Origin: CAYWXV01 sp964462535
GTDB lineage: Bacteria > Bacteroidota > Ignavibacteria > OLB7
NCBI GenBank assembly: GCA_964462535.1
Contig: CAYWXV010000001.1
Location: 62,001-126,000 of the forward strand
Direction: 5' to 3'
DNA: 64,000 nt
Below, one piece after another: positions 34,917 through 44,800 of the stretch (positions are counted from its first letter, which is position 1; every line of letters begins with the position of its first letter). The notes under the pieces are model-generated. The model made no database searches and was not told where the DNA came from. It was given only the letters and a program-made list of their open reading frames with translations. The position numbers were made by a program, and so were the translations under genes.

Positions 34917-36061
34917 GCGTTGGTGGATATACTCGCGCGTTCGAGGATGGTCTGATAGTACTCTTCGTAGTGGGGGACCACAAGCTCAGCTGAAAAGCGC
35001 GTGACGGCCCTGTCACGTGCCGCAGTGCTGAATCGATCATATCGCTTTCGGTCGCGCAGAAGGTCAATAGCGTAGCGGGCCATCCGGTCAACATCCCCGA
35101 TCTCGCAGATGTATCCGGTCTCGCCGTGAACGTTGAGTTCCGGAAGACCTCCGACCGAACTCGATAGGACCGGTACTCCGCACGCCATGGCCTCCAGCGC
35201 GGAGAGGCCGAACGATTCGTTCTGGCTCGGCATCAGGAAGATGTCGGAGGCGGATAGAATTTCCTGAAGCGCTGTCTGCTTCCCGAGAAACTTTACGTCT
35301 GCGCAGATGTCCAGTTCTCGCGTAAGACGCTCTGCCTCGGCCCTGTCCGGGCCGTCGCCGACCATAACAAGTCTTGCGGGGAGTGACTGCCTTACCTGCG
35401 CGAACACACGCACGACATCTGTGACCCGTTTGACGGAGCGGAAATTGCTAGCATGCACGAACACGCTCTCGCCATCGGGAGCGAACTGCTCGCGCAATCG
35501 CCCCCCTCCGTTCCGGTACCAGGTGTCCGTATCGACGAAGTTGGGAATGACTTCAATGTCCCGATCCATGTTGAAGTTGGTAAGCGTCTTCTCCTTCAAG
35601 AATCGGCTTACGGCGGTTACACCATCCGACTTCGCAATGGAGTACTTGACGAGCGGGAGGAGCGTCGGGTCGAGGCCTATCAGTGTGATGTCAGTGCCGT
35701 GGAGGGTGGTAATGATCTTGATATCCCGTCCCTGATCGTTGAGGATCTGCCTTGCGTTCAGCGCAGACGTCGCATGGGGGATCGCGTAGTGCACGTGCAG
35801 GATGTCGAGGTCGTTGTAGAGGACGACGTCGACCATCTTGCTTGTTAGCGAAAGGGCGTACAGCGACTCTTCGAACAGAGGGTACTGCGGGAGTTCAACC
35901 TCGTGGAAGAAGATGTTCTCGTTAAAGGTCTCCAGGCGGAACGGGAGTGCATAGGAAATGAAGTGGACCTTGTGTCCGCGGCGGGCCAGTTCCTTACCAA
36001 GCTCAGTCGCTACGACGCCGCTTCCTCCATAGGTGGGGTAGCACGTAATGCCTATATTCAT
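34913..36061 (-). CDS. bshA: N-acetyl-alpha-D-glucosaminyl L-malate synthase BshA
   Basis: A 382-residue GT4 glycosyltransferase catalysing the first step of bacillithiol synthesis (UDP-GlcNAc + L-malate). The family start MNIGITCYPTYGGSGVVATE is strongly characteristic, followed by RGHKVHFISYALPFRL, HVHYAIPHATSA, ITTLHGTDITLIG and the GT4 E-x7-E region in MPSQNESFGLSALEAMACGV. Length matches known BshA. A TAACTTGA element ends 4 nt before the ATG and could be a poor promoter match. bshB and bshC are not in the window. Confidence 0.95.
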   Translation of the reverse strand: MNIGITCYPTYGGSGVVATELGKELARRGHKVHFISYALPFRLETFNENIFFHEVELPQYPLFEESLYALSLTSKMVDVVLYNDLDILHVHYAIPHATSALNARQILNDQGRDIKIITTLHGTDITLIGLDPTLLPLVKYSIAKSDGVTAVSRFLKEKTLTNFNMDRDIEVIPNFVDTDTWYRNGGGRLREQFAPDGESVFVHASNFRSVKRVTDVVRVFAQVRQSLPARLVMVGDGPDRAEAERLTRELDICADVKFLGKQTALQEILSASDIFLMPSQNESFGLSALEAMACGVPVLSSSVGGLPELNVHGETGYICEIGDVDRMARYAIDLLRDRKRYDRFSTAARDRAVTRFSAELVVPHYEEYYQTILERASISTNA

Positions 36062-36104
36062 GACTTCAAGTTACGAGTTCCGATTCTTCGATTCGTGACG
36101 AACA

Positions 36105-36731
36105 ATGTCTGTTGACGCCAGCTACAGGACGATATCCGCATCGGGGCGCGAAGAGATCAGAGTAAGGGGATCGCGTTTCATTGCCACCATACTTCCCGTC
36201 AGAAGCCGCGACGAAGCCTCCGCTGCCATCGCAGATTTGCGTCGGGAGTTCTGGGATGCAACGCACAATACCTATGCCTGGCGGATTGCCCCCGACGGTC
36301 TCGAATACCGATTCTCCGACGACGGTGAACCCGGGGGGACGGCCGGCAAGCCAATTCTATTTGCCTTGGGCCAGCACCAACTCGTGAACGTTCTTCTGGT
36401 CGTGACGCGCTATTTCGGCGGCACAAAACTGGGTGCCGGGGGTTTAGCTCGTGCCTATGGGGCCGCAGCAACCGCGGCAATTTCCGCTTCGTCGATAATC
36501 GAGGTCCACGATACCACCCGCCTTCGCCTAATGGTCCCGTACGAGGACATCCGGACGATTCGCACTCTGGTCGAGGAGTATGCGCTTAGGTTCGACGAGG
36601 AATTCGGAGACGTGGTGACGTACACGCTCGACATTCGAACGGACGTGACCACAATCTTCACCGGCCTAATCGTCGATGCGTCGGGCGGACGCGTCGGGAT
36701 CTTTCCGGTCACCGGTGCCGCCACCAACTAG
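36105..36731 (+). CDS. yigZ: YigZ/IMPACT-family protein
   Basis: A 208-residue protein with the UPF0029 core RFIATILPVRSRDEASAAIA, HNTYAWRIAPDGLEYRFSDD and GEPGGTAGKPILFALGQHQL, and the signature VVTRYFGGTKLGAGGLARAY. A C-terminal DUF1949-like half follows (MVPYEDIRTIRTLVEEY). Homologues are linked to translation or proteolysis control, but the biochemical role is unresolved. It lies 43 nt from divergent bshA and 10 nt upstream of the Omp85-like gene. Confidence 0.93.
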   Translation: MSVDASYRTISASGREEIRVRGSRFIATILPVRSRDEASAAIADLRREFWDATHNTYAWRIAPDGLEYRFSDDGEPGGTAGKPILFALGQHQLVNVLLVVTRYFGGTKLGAGGLARAYGAAATAAISASSIIEVHDTTRLRLMVPYEDIRTIRTLVEEYALRFDEEFGDVVTYTLDIRTDVTTIFTGLIVDASGGRVGIFPVTGAATN

Positions 36732-36741
36732 AGCATCGTCA

Positions 36742-38499
36742 ATGAGACGGTATTCACTCGCGGTCTGCGGGATCATGCTGGCGCTCGTCATGCCGTTGTA
36801 TGCTCAGGCAATCGTCCGCGATGTCGTTGTTGGGGGAGAGAGTGCGCTACCCAGGGAGCGCCTTCTTCCGTTGGCCCTCGGGAAGCCAGTCGATTCAGCT
36901 TTGATCACCATTGCCAACCTCTATTCGGGTCTGGGATACCTCGATGTAGACGTCGTGCACGCCGACAGCGGTGTCATTCGCGTTGAGCAGGGACGTCGGT
37001 ACCACTACAATCGTGTATCTGTCAGTGGTTCAGATTCCATATTGGGGCTACTCGTTGACCAGATCGGACAGGTCCGGCTCATCGAGGGCTCGTGGGCTGA
37101 GAGCGATCGTGTTGACGCGGCCGCGAGGGTGTTACTTGCTCGGCTCTCTGAGTTGGGATATGGACTGGCAGCGCTAACCCCCACGCTGACGCTCCACGCC
37201 GACGCGTTCCAGGCGGACGTTATTCTGACGATAGAGGAAGGAGTCCGCGTTCGCATCTCATCGGTGCAGGTATCGGGGAACACATCAACACGAACATCGC
37301 TCATTCGGACAGCCGTGAGTATTCCATCTGGAACATTGCTGACGGAAGACCTTCTTGATGTGGTACGACGCCGCGTGGAACGTCTCGGACTCTTCTCGCA
37401 CGTCGGACCGATTACCCTTGCTCGCATCGACTCCTCTGGCGAATACGATCTCCGCATCAGGGTGGTCGAGGCAAGCGTCAACACATTTGACGGCGTCCTT
37501 GGCATTCAACCATCGAATTCGAGTGGAGGGACGCCTGCGATCCTCGGCCAGGTCTCGATTTCGTTAGGCAACATCTTCGGATCCGGGCGTCGACTGGCGC
37601 TTCGTTGGAGCAGGCAATCGGGCGTTGGATCGCGTTTGGACCTCAGGTATACCGAGCCGTTTGTACTCAATCTCCCGATGGACGTCGATGTTGGCTACCA
37701 GCAGTCGCAGCTGGACGAGACGCCGACGCTTCTGAGCTATGTGCGCCGTGGGCTTAGCGGGGGAGCGACATACGGGGTGACGGATGCGTTCCGTGTCAGG
37801 CTTGGGGGAGCGCTGGACTGGACGATCCCGCAGCCAGACTCATCGACCTCGTGCGATAGACAAGTTGTCGGAACTCGACTGGCCGAGGCGACTGTGGCCA
37901 TCGCGTACGACACGCGCTCCGACCGTACGAATCCGGTGTCAGGACTCCTCTACGGCACCAGCTACGCATTCGGATCTCGGAGCCTGACAGGGCAATCCGA
38001 ATGCGATACAATTTTTCCCGATATCGTCGCGCGGCAGAGGATCGAGCTTGATTTCGAAGGGTACGTTCCCGTGGTCCGACGGGCGGGGGGTGAGGGCGCT
38101 GCCGGATCGATGGTTGCCGCTCTTGGCATACACTATCGCCAGACATCCGCTGACCAATTCGAGGATGGCGATCTGTATCGGCTTGGAGGCGTGTCTACTG
38201 TGCGCGGCTATCGCGAATGGGCATTCTCAGGGTCACGCGTGGCTTGGAGTAATCTGGAGTTGAGGGTACTCCTGTCCAGCCAATCGTACGCAGCCGTGCT
38301 CGTGGACGGGGGCTACTACAGTCGGCCATCTGATCCCAGACGGCCCCTCATTTCTCAAGCAGACGACTGGATCGTAGGGTACGGTGTTGGTGCGCAGATT
38401 GAAACGCCGCTCGGGTTGGCGCGTGTCGCATACGCACTTGGAAAAGGTGATACTTTCGTCACCGGCAAAATCTCATTCGGCCTTGTCAATCAGTTCTAG
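36742..38499 (+). CDS. Omp85-superfamily outer-membrane protein (TamA/BamA-like)
   Basis: The ATG at 36742 (585 aa) gives a signal peptide ending near PLYAQA; the frame opening at 36676 would overlap yigZ. The N-terminal half contains about three POTRA-like domains (for example VRISSVQVSGNTSTRTSLIR, with ERLGLFSHVGPI as the typical closing strand). The C-terminal half is a 16-stranded-barrel-like region with LGNIFGSGRRLALRWSRQSG, YTEPFVLNLPMDVDVGY and the lid-lock motif region GGVSTVRGYREWAFSG, ending in a terminal Phe. It is shorter than BamA (five POTRAs, about 800 aa) and closer in size to TamA, so a barrel-assembly or translocation role is likely, and it may be a secondary Omp85. Confidence 0.88.
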   Translation: MRRYSLAVCGIMLALVMPLYAQAIVRDVVVGGESALPRERLLPLALGKPVDSALITIANLYSGLGYLDVDVVHADSGVIRVEQGRRYHYNRVSVSGSDSILGLLVDQIGQVRLIEGSWAESDRVDAAARVLLARLSELGYGLAALTPTLTLHADAFQADVILTIEEGVRVRISSVQVSGNTSTRTSLIRTAVSIPSGTLLTEDLLDVVRRRVERLGLFSHVGPITLARIDSSGEYDLRIRVVEASVNTFDGVLGIQPSNSSGGTPAILGQVSISLGNIFGSGRRLALRWSRQSGVGSRLDLRYTEPFVLNLPMDVDVGYQQSQLDETPTLLSYVRRGLSGGATYGVTDAFRVRLGGALDWTIPQPDSSTSCDRQVVGTRLAEATVAIAYDTRSDRTNPVSGLLYGTSYAFGSRSLTGQSECDTIFPDIVARQRIELDFEGYVPVVRRAGGEGAAGSMVAALGIHYRQTSADQFEDGDLYRLGGVSTVRGYREWAFSGSRVAWSNLELRVLLSSQSYAAVLVDGGYYSRPSDPRRPLISQADDWIVGYGVGAQIETPLGLARVAYALGKGDTFVTGKISFGLVNQF

Positions 38500-38500
38500 A

Positions 38501-39373
38501 ATGGACGTGTCGATCGCTCGAACGTTTTGTGTGCTCGCAGCCGCGATTGTTCTACCTGCGCTGTCCGGTTGCGGCAAGGATGGGCCCCATGACGCGGGCC
38601 GGGACACTGTACCCGTCCCCAATGGTGGCACCTCGCAGACCCAAACGCCTGTGGCCGGTTTCGAAGTAGTTAATTCCTGGCCGCACGACACGGGAGCTTT
38701 TACGCAGGGGCTTCTCTTCCACGACGGCTCCCTTTACGAGAGTACCGGTCTTAACGGCCGGAGTTCTCTTCGGCGCGTGGTGTTGGAAACAGGTGAGGTG
38801 GTGCAGCGCGTTGACGTCGATCCGCAGTATTTCGCGGAAGGCCTGGCGCTCTTCAAGGACAAACTGTATCAGTTGACCTGGAGAAGTGGGAGCGGATTCA
38901 TATACGACCTCCGGACGTTCAAGCGCGTCGGTCAGTTTGCGTTTTACAACGAGGGATGGGGGCTCACGTCCGACAGCACGTACTTGTACCTGAGCGACGG
39001 GACAAATGTGCTCCGCGTTCTCGATCCCGTCACGCTCAAACCGGTGCGCACGATACCCGTGTTCGATGGAGAGACAACGGTGCCGGAATTGAATGAGCTG
39101 GAGTGGATCAGGGGTGAAATCTGGGCCAACGTCTGGCAGACCGATCGAATCGTCCGCATCGATCCATCGAACGGAAGGGTCAAGGGATACGTGGACCTAA
39201 CAGGTCTGCTTGCCCCGCAGGACCGACGTCCAGGAATCGATGTCCTAAACGGGATTGCATGGGATGCGCGCACAGATCGTATATGGGTGACGGGGAAGCT
39301 GTGGCCTCGGCTGTTTGAGATCCGGCTGAAACAGCGGCCCGTTGCATTTGCGCCGTCATCCGCCGGCATGTAG
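38501..39373 (+). CDS. Glutaminyl-peptide cyclotransferase (plant-type propeller), lipoprotein
   Basis: The start is set at the ATG at 38501 (290 aa), one nucleotide after the Omp85 stop; the longer frame would overlap that gene by 116 nt. A lipoprotein signal ends at LPALSGC. The body matches the five-bladed PF05096 glutaminyl cyclase: VVNSWPHDTGAFTQGLLFHD, LYESTGLNGRSSLRRV, YFAEGLALFKDKLYQLTWRS, NEGWGLTSDSTYLYLSDGTN, NELEWIRGEIWANVWQTDRI and LNGIAWDARTDRIWVTGKLW. It converts N-terminal Gln to pyroglutamate on exported proteins. In Bacteroidota, T9SS substrates often carry N-terminal pyroglutamate, which would fit the three cargos in this window (inference). Its stop abuts the rsmB stop with no gap. 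Confidence 0.92.
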   Translation: MDVSIARTFCVLAAAIVLPALSGCGKDGPHDAGRDTVPVPNGGTSQTQTPVAGFEVVNSWPHDTGAFTQGLLFHDGSLYESTGLNGRSSLRRVVLETGEVVQRVDVDPQYFAEGLALFKDKLYQLTWRSGSGFIYDLRTFKRVGQFAFYNEGWGLTSDSTYLYLSDGTNVLRVLDPVTLKPVRTIPVFDGETTVPELNELEWIRGEIWANVWQTDRIVRIDPSNGRVKGYVDLTGLLAPQDRRPGIDVLNGIAWDARTDRIWVTGKLWPRLFEIRLKQRPVAFAPSSAGM

Positions 39374-40786
39374 TTACGTGCCAAGCAATCGGCGCAGTAC
39401 TGCGCCGAAGGAACCGTCTATACCATGGCGGTGAGGATACGTGCGTAGGAATGGTCCATCGCGTACGTCGTTTGGGATTGAAGGCGGGACCGCCTCTACG
39501 GTGTACTCTGGATGCCGATCGATGAAGGCGCGAATCACACCATCATTCTCTTCAGGTTCAATCGTGCAGGTGGTGTAAACGAGACTGCCCCCTGCGCGGA
39601 CGAGTCTGGATGCGTTCTCGAGGATCTGTCCCGCAAGTCCGACTGTTCTCGCAATGTCTTCCGGGGTCCTCGTCCTCTTGATGTCCGGCTTCCGATCGAT
39701 TACGCCGAGACCCGAACATGGCGCGTCGACCAGCACGACGTCTGCTTGTGGTGGCGTTACGGTTCGCGCATCCCCCTGCATTGTCTCCACGACCGATTCA
39801 ACACCAAGACGCCGGGCACTCTCATCCACTCCCCGAAGCCGTCCGGCGTGTCGGTCGACGGCCAGGACATGCCCCGACCCGGCCAGCATCTCGGCCATTG
39901 CCGTTGCCTTGCCACCCGGTGCCGCACAAAGATCAATCACCGTCATCCCGGGCTTCACGCCAGTTATCCTTGACGCGAGGACTGCCGCCTCATCCTGCAC
40001 AGTCACCGCACCCGCTCGGAAGAGGGGATGATCGCCGACACTACCAATACTGTTGACACGGAGTGACCACGGGTCATACGGCGACATGGCGACGCCAACA
40101 CCGTCTTCCTCCAAATTGCGCCGAACCTCCTCAACCAACGCTCTTAGTGGGTTAACGCGAAGCGAGAGATCCGGGCGACGGTTGTTGGCATTCAAGAGCG
40201 CTTCTGCTTCGGATGGCCCAAATCGTTCCAACCATCGTTCTACCATCCATATTGGATGGCTATACATCACTGCGAAGTATCGGGCCTCATCCGAGCTTCG
40301 GTCCGGCCACGAAATCGAGTGGAGGCGCCGGACGATGCTCCGAAGCACACCATTTACCATGTTGGCTACGCGCGGGCCAGCCCCAGTCTTCACGATCCCA
40401 ACCGACTCGTTAACGGCCGCGGAATGGGGAATCCGGTCGAGAAAGAGAATCTGATAGAGGGCCACGCGCATTGCGTTTCTAGCTATCGGCGGCGCCCTCT
40501 CGTAGTCGCCTCTGTAGAATTGAGCGAGAACCCAGTCCAATCGAACCTCCCACCTGACGACGCCGGTTGCCAGTTCCACCAAGAGACGCCGGTCGCGGAG
40601 ATCCATCTCACAGTGTGACAGTTCGGAATCGAGCAGCTTATCCAGGTATCCATCGGTACGCTCGAGGCGCATCAGCATGCTCACAGCCCGATCCCTGGCA
40701 CCCATTGGCGTCGCACTAGCTGCTGCGTCAAGAGACGATTGTTTTCGCGAATTGGGGCGTTGTGTGTAACCATTGGAGGGGTTCAT
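39374..40786 (-). CDS. rsmB: 16S rRNA (cytosine-967-C5)-methyltransferase RsmB-like
   Basis: A 470-residue protein. The N-terminal NusB-like domain (residues 30-165) contains RRLLVELATGVVRWEVRLDW and LYQILFLDRIPHSAAVNESV. The SAM domain has VIDLCAAPGGKATAMAEMLA, and the two conserved cysteines are in VLVDAPCSGLGVIDRKPDI and LVYTTCTIEPEENDGVIRAF. It methylates C967 of 16S rRNA. Slightly longer than E. coli RsmB (429 aa), mainly at the N-terminus. Convergent with the glutaminyl cyclase; the stop codons are adjacent. Confidence 0.95.
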   Translation of the reverse strand: MNPSNGYTQRPNSRKQSSLDAAASATPMGARDRAVSMLMRLERTDGYLDKLLDSELSHCEMDLRDRRLLVELATGVVRWEVRLDWVLAQFYRGDYERAPPIARNAMRVALYQILFLDRIPHSAAVNESVGIVKTGAGPRVANMVNGVLRSIVRRLHSISWPDRSSDEARYFAVMYSHPIWMVERWLERFGPSEAEALLNANNRRPDLSLRVNPLRALVEEVRRNLEEDGVGVAMSPYDPWSLRVNSIGSVGDHPLFRAGAVTVQDEAAVLASRITGVKPGMTVIDLCAAPGGKATAMAEMLAGSGHVLAVDRHAGRLRGVDESARRLGVESVVETMQGDARTVTPPQADVVLVDAPCSGLGVIDRKPDIKRTRTPEDIARTVGLAGQILENASRLVRAGGSLVYTTCTIEPEENDGVIRAFIDRHPEYTVEAVPPSIPNDVRDGPFLRTYPHRHGIDGSFGAVLRRLLGT

Positions 40787-40826
40787 GGATCACTCAGTAT
40801 TGAGGGGCTTCCTCTGCGAATTGTGC

Positions 40827-40834
40827 TACCTTTG
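40827..40834 (+). promoter_or_regulatory. Candidate -7 promoter element for the barrel gene at 40908 (TACCTTTG)
   Basis: A perfect TAnnTTTG lying 73 nt upstream of the ATG at 40908. No TTG at the -33 distance. It would drive the envelope block starting at 40908. Confidence 0.5.
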
Positions 40835-40907
40835 CCACTGCGTCCAGTGACACCTAGCGTCGTCGCGTCCGGGCGGCCTCCCTTACACGACATTCCGATC
40901 TCAGCGT

Positions 40908-41708
40908 ATGTATCGATCGAAGATTCGGTCACTTGCCTTTATGGCTTTTGTGGCATTTCTGGCAGTTGCTGCTCACGTGCTGGCTCAAGATGAAGACACG
41001 CCGTTGGGGCCCACGGACTATCTCCCGCGCATCGGCGGTGAGTTCGGACTCTCCTCCGTGTGGCAAACCGGTTCGTATGTCGCCCGCTGCGGGACGTTCG
41101 TCAAGGGTTCACGCGTCAGTCCCCTGATCGCCATCGCCTACGATCGAATGTACGGGAGGAGCTTTCGCTTTGAGGGACTCCTCGGTATTCAGGGGCGCGG
41201 AGTGGGAAGTTCGTACAATTCTTCTGAGAACGTGGTGCTCCAGACGCCCAGCGGCCCTGCGCGCGCCACAATCGACTTCGAGAACGTAGGGTCACTATCG
41301 GCCAGTTACCTGTTCGTCCTGCCCTCTATGAAGTACTATCTGACGCGTGGTGTCTACGCGGGTGCCGGCATCAGCGCCGGGCTCCTCCTTGGAGCGTCGA
41401 CGCAATACACCAAGAACATTCTTTCAAAGACTGTAGTGGTTGACGATCTCGGCCTATCCGAAGTCTACTACCCGTCGGAGGAGTCATCCGATCCCTATTC
41501 GAAGGTATTTGAAGAGGAGAGCCGCGACGATGCAAGCGGTGTCGCAGTGGACGGCGTTGTCTACGTTGGTGCTGAGATCCCGTTGGGCTCGAAGCTCGTT
41601 TTTGGACCGCGAGTCATGTATGTACTCCCCGTCACTTCCATCCTCGCGAATCCTGACCTGAAGCTGAATGCCGTGCAGATCCTTCTGGGCGTGCGGTATA
41701 ACCTCTGA
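40908..41708 (+). CDS. Outer-membrane beta-barrel protein
   Basis: A 266-residue protein with a signal peptide (ending near AAHVLAQ) and barrel-like strands (RIGGEFGLSSVWQTGSY; VYAGAGISAGLLLGAST; KLVFGPRVMYVLPVTSI; NAVQILLGVRYNL). The ending resembles that of the barrel at 738-1562, and both sit beside large T9SS cargos, suggesting analogous partner roles (inference). No specific function is recognised. It lies 149 nt upstream of the 1260-residue cargo. Confidence 0.75.
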   Translation: MYRSKIRSLAFMAFVAFLAVAAHVLAQDEDTPLGPTDYLPRIGGEFGLSSVWQTGSYVARCGTFVKGSRVSPLIAIAYDRMYGRSFRFEGLLGIQGRGVGSSYNSSENVVLQTPSGPARATIDFENVGSLSASYLFVLPSMKYYLTRGVYAGAGISAGLLLGASTQYTKNILSKTVVVDDLGLSEVYYPSEESSDPYSKVFEEESRDDASGVAVDGVVYVGAEIPLGSKLVFGPRVMYVLPVTSILANPDLKLNAVQILLGVRYNL

Positions 41709-41857
41709 CACGCACCTGTCGTGCTTCCACGAGGACCAATGCTCGCTCGTGCGTGCGGTTGCGTCCCAAACTCCCCTCAACCTGCGTTCCAAGCGATGAA
41801 CGCCGCTCTCTATTCACATCATCCCGATTTCAGACGATGTTGAACGAACTGACTGCC

Positions 41858-44800
41858 ATGTACAGAACCGTGTGGGGAGTATTGTTCGCGGCTGCCTCGT
41901 TTGGCATAGGCCTCTCGGTTGGGCAGGCTCAGACAACGCTTATCGGCAACCAGTTCATACAGGGAATTCTGTTTACCTCGCCCCCCGAGAATCGATTTAC
42001 GATCAACGCCGGATCGGCACAGAATGGAGTGAAGTTTCTATATGGTGCGACGTCGAACACGGCAACGTCGAACATCGTGTTTCGCATTGAGAGTGGCGGA
42101 AGTGTCTATTACTACGGGAACTGCAACACAGGTTCAGCCTTTGGATATAAACCTATCGAGGCGGAGACCGGCAGACCAGTCACGTACAAGGCTTTCGATA
42201 GCCTGTATGTGTCAAAGGACACGGTTGCGATCGGATATAAGAACATGAGTGGCTGGAACATAACGCAGAGGTGGATTGTCGAGAAACCCCGAACCCCGTA
42301 TGACGATGGCTCGGACTTACTGCTCGAGTTCTCTGCAACTGTCAATCCCTTCACCCCCTCAGGTACCATTGGCGTGTTCCTAATGTTTGACCTTTTCAAT
42401 GGTGAGGCAGGGGATCCAAACCCGAGCGATTACACAGCGGTCATTACGGACCGTGCATACTACCCTCGTGGGCTGAACGGGAAGAGATTCGACCCGCGAT
42501 TCGACACCATTCCGAATTTCTACACGACCGGCAACGTTACAATGCAGCCGGCCGCGCTTGGGTCGGGAGTTCCGTACAATATTCGAATGCCAATACACCG
42601 GCTCACGGGAATGTCGCAGGGCGGCAAACCGTTGACGTCACCCAATATGTTTGCGATTGGGGACTGGCGGGTTAGAATGCGAGAGTATTCCTGGGAAGCC
42701 CCCAGCAGTGAGGTTGGAACGACGCCGCTGAACGATGCCGCTACCTGCATGAGATGGGAGGGAATAACCGACGGAAAGACGATTCGTACGGCGTTCGGCA
42801 TGAACAATCGACTCGGAAATAACATCTATACGTGCCGGGACACGGGGTTCTTTGTCATGATGAGAACAGAACGTGTCGTGGAACAACGAGTCAAGAATGG
42901 GACTTATTCCCCAACGGCTTTCGACTTGGAAGTATGGGTCGTGAATCTGGATAACAGTCTGCAGCGGGATATTCTATTGTATTTCCAGACACCAATTCAA
43001 AGCAATAGAGGTCCGAACAGGCTTTTGCTGGATGCATCGACGCCCGCTACCCAAGGGCTGACGATCCCTGCGAACGGTGTTCGAAAGACTCGATTTCGAC
43101 TCAATTTCAATCCGGCCTACAGTGATGACTCAGCTGATGTCGTCCCAGAAATACGGTATGCCTTGCCGACCCGTCCGGGGGTGATCCGTCGATTCAAGCA
43201 ATTGTGCACACCGACCATCACAATCAAGAAGTTCATAGATATTCCGCCGCCGGTCGACACGATCCCACCCGTAATTCAACGTGGGACACCCGGGCGAGCG
43301 ACGACCGCATTCTGGCCATTCAAAATATTCGATCGTCATTCAGGTTACCGCTGGGATTCAGGACTGGACGGAATAGTTGTAGAGGCAAACGATGGGGCGA
43401 ACTTTACCATTCAGCAAGTCCCCGCTCCATTCCGTCGCTGTGATACGAACGAAACTGTTGACATCACGGTCTCCGTCGTCGACACCACACGTCCCGGCCG
43501 CATCGTGTTCCGAACGTTTGATTGCCGCGGAAATATCTCGCGCGACTCGGCGATCTACTCACCGCGGCCGGACATTTTTGCTCCCGTGATTTTGCGCATC
43601 GACTCAACTGGATCATATGGACCGCTCTGCAACGCGCGGCAGTACGATCTGTATGTGATCGATAGCCTGAATCAGACACCCACAGCCGGTGATAATGGGC
43701 TCGGTGTTATCGAGGTGTTGGGAACGCCCGTTAATTTTGATCCGATCGAAGTCAACTTCGATCGTGGTGGCGTTTCAATTGCCGATTTCGAGAAGCGAGC
43801 ATCGGCTCGCGTGCGCGTCATCGACACCTTGTTGGATGGGCATGTCGATCTACGTATTGCGGATTATGCCGGCAATGCGGATACCGTGTCCTTTGACTAC
43901 TGCACGCTTCCTGATGTCGAAATGCCCCGTTCCACGGTAACACCCACAAGCACTGGCGGACCGTGGTCATGGCATGTGGAAGCCAGCGATTCGCTCCCCT
44001 GGGACAGAGGGTTGATGGACTTGGTTGTGCTCTCGAACCCGGGGAACAATATGACGTTCGGCACACCACCCATAACACCGGGTGCCAAGTCGACAGGATG
44101 GGACGTTTCTGTTGTTGACGATCGTGTGGATGCGTCGATCGTCTTCGAGGTTCGAGATATGTGGTACAATACCACGCCCCAGGGACATGCCGATACGATT
44201 GCGGTCACGTTCGTGTCAACGCCAGATACGTTGGCACCCAACATCATCTTCGCACCGATCGGCGGATCAGGTGGGAGTCGTGCAGACGTTGAGGTCAATG
44301 ACATTCACTATTTCGGTGTGGACCGCTACAGATATGACCTTGGGCTGGCGACAATCCGCGTCACGGATATCTCGCCCAACATGGAGCTTTCCAGTCCGAT
44401 TCTGTTTGTCCCCGGGGACAGTGTCGCGTCATTCGGTATCCGCATCAAGGACACACTGGCGCTGAACACCATCGACAGTGTATGCCTTGAGGCGGTTGAC
44501 CTTGCGGGGAACCGCTCAACACTATGCTATCGATACCCCATCGTCCCGGACCTTCTGCCCCCTGTATTTACGGGTCAAATCGACGGCTCCAGGTCGCAAC
44601 TAACAGGCACCCTGACCGACGCGCGCTTGTATGATCGAGGACTTGGCGAGGTGCGGATCGAGAGTCCGCAGAACCTCGATATCACAACTGCAGACGCGTT
44701 CTTCAGCGGGGAAGGAAGTTCTCCGTATGCTGTGGCAATTTCGGATCCCGCCATGCCCGTTTCCGGGACGCTCGTTGTGCGTGATCTGGTAGCCCTGCGT

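Noticed and set aside
40739..40993. 84-codon plus-strand ORF upstream of the barrel gene
   Set aside because: Overlaps the start regions of rsmB and the barrel gene and contains the barrel promoter; no protein features.
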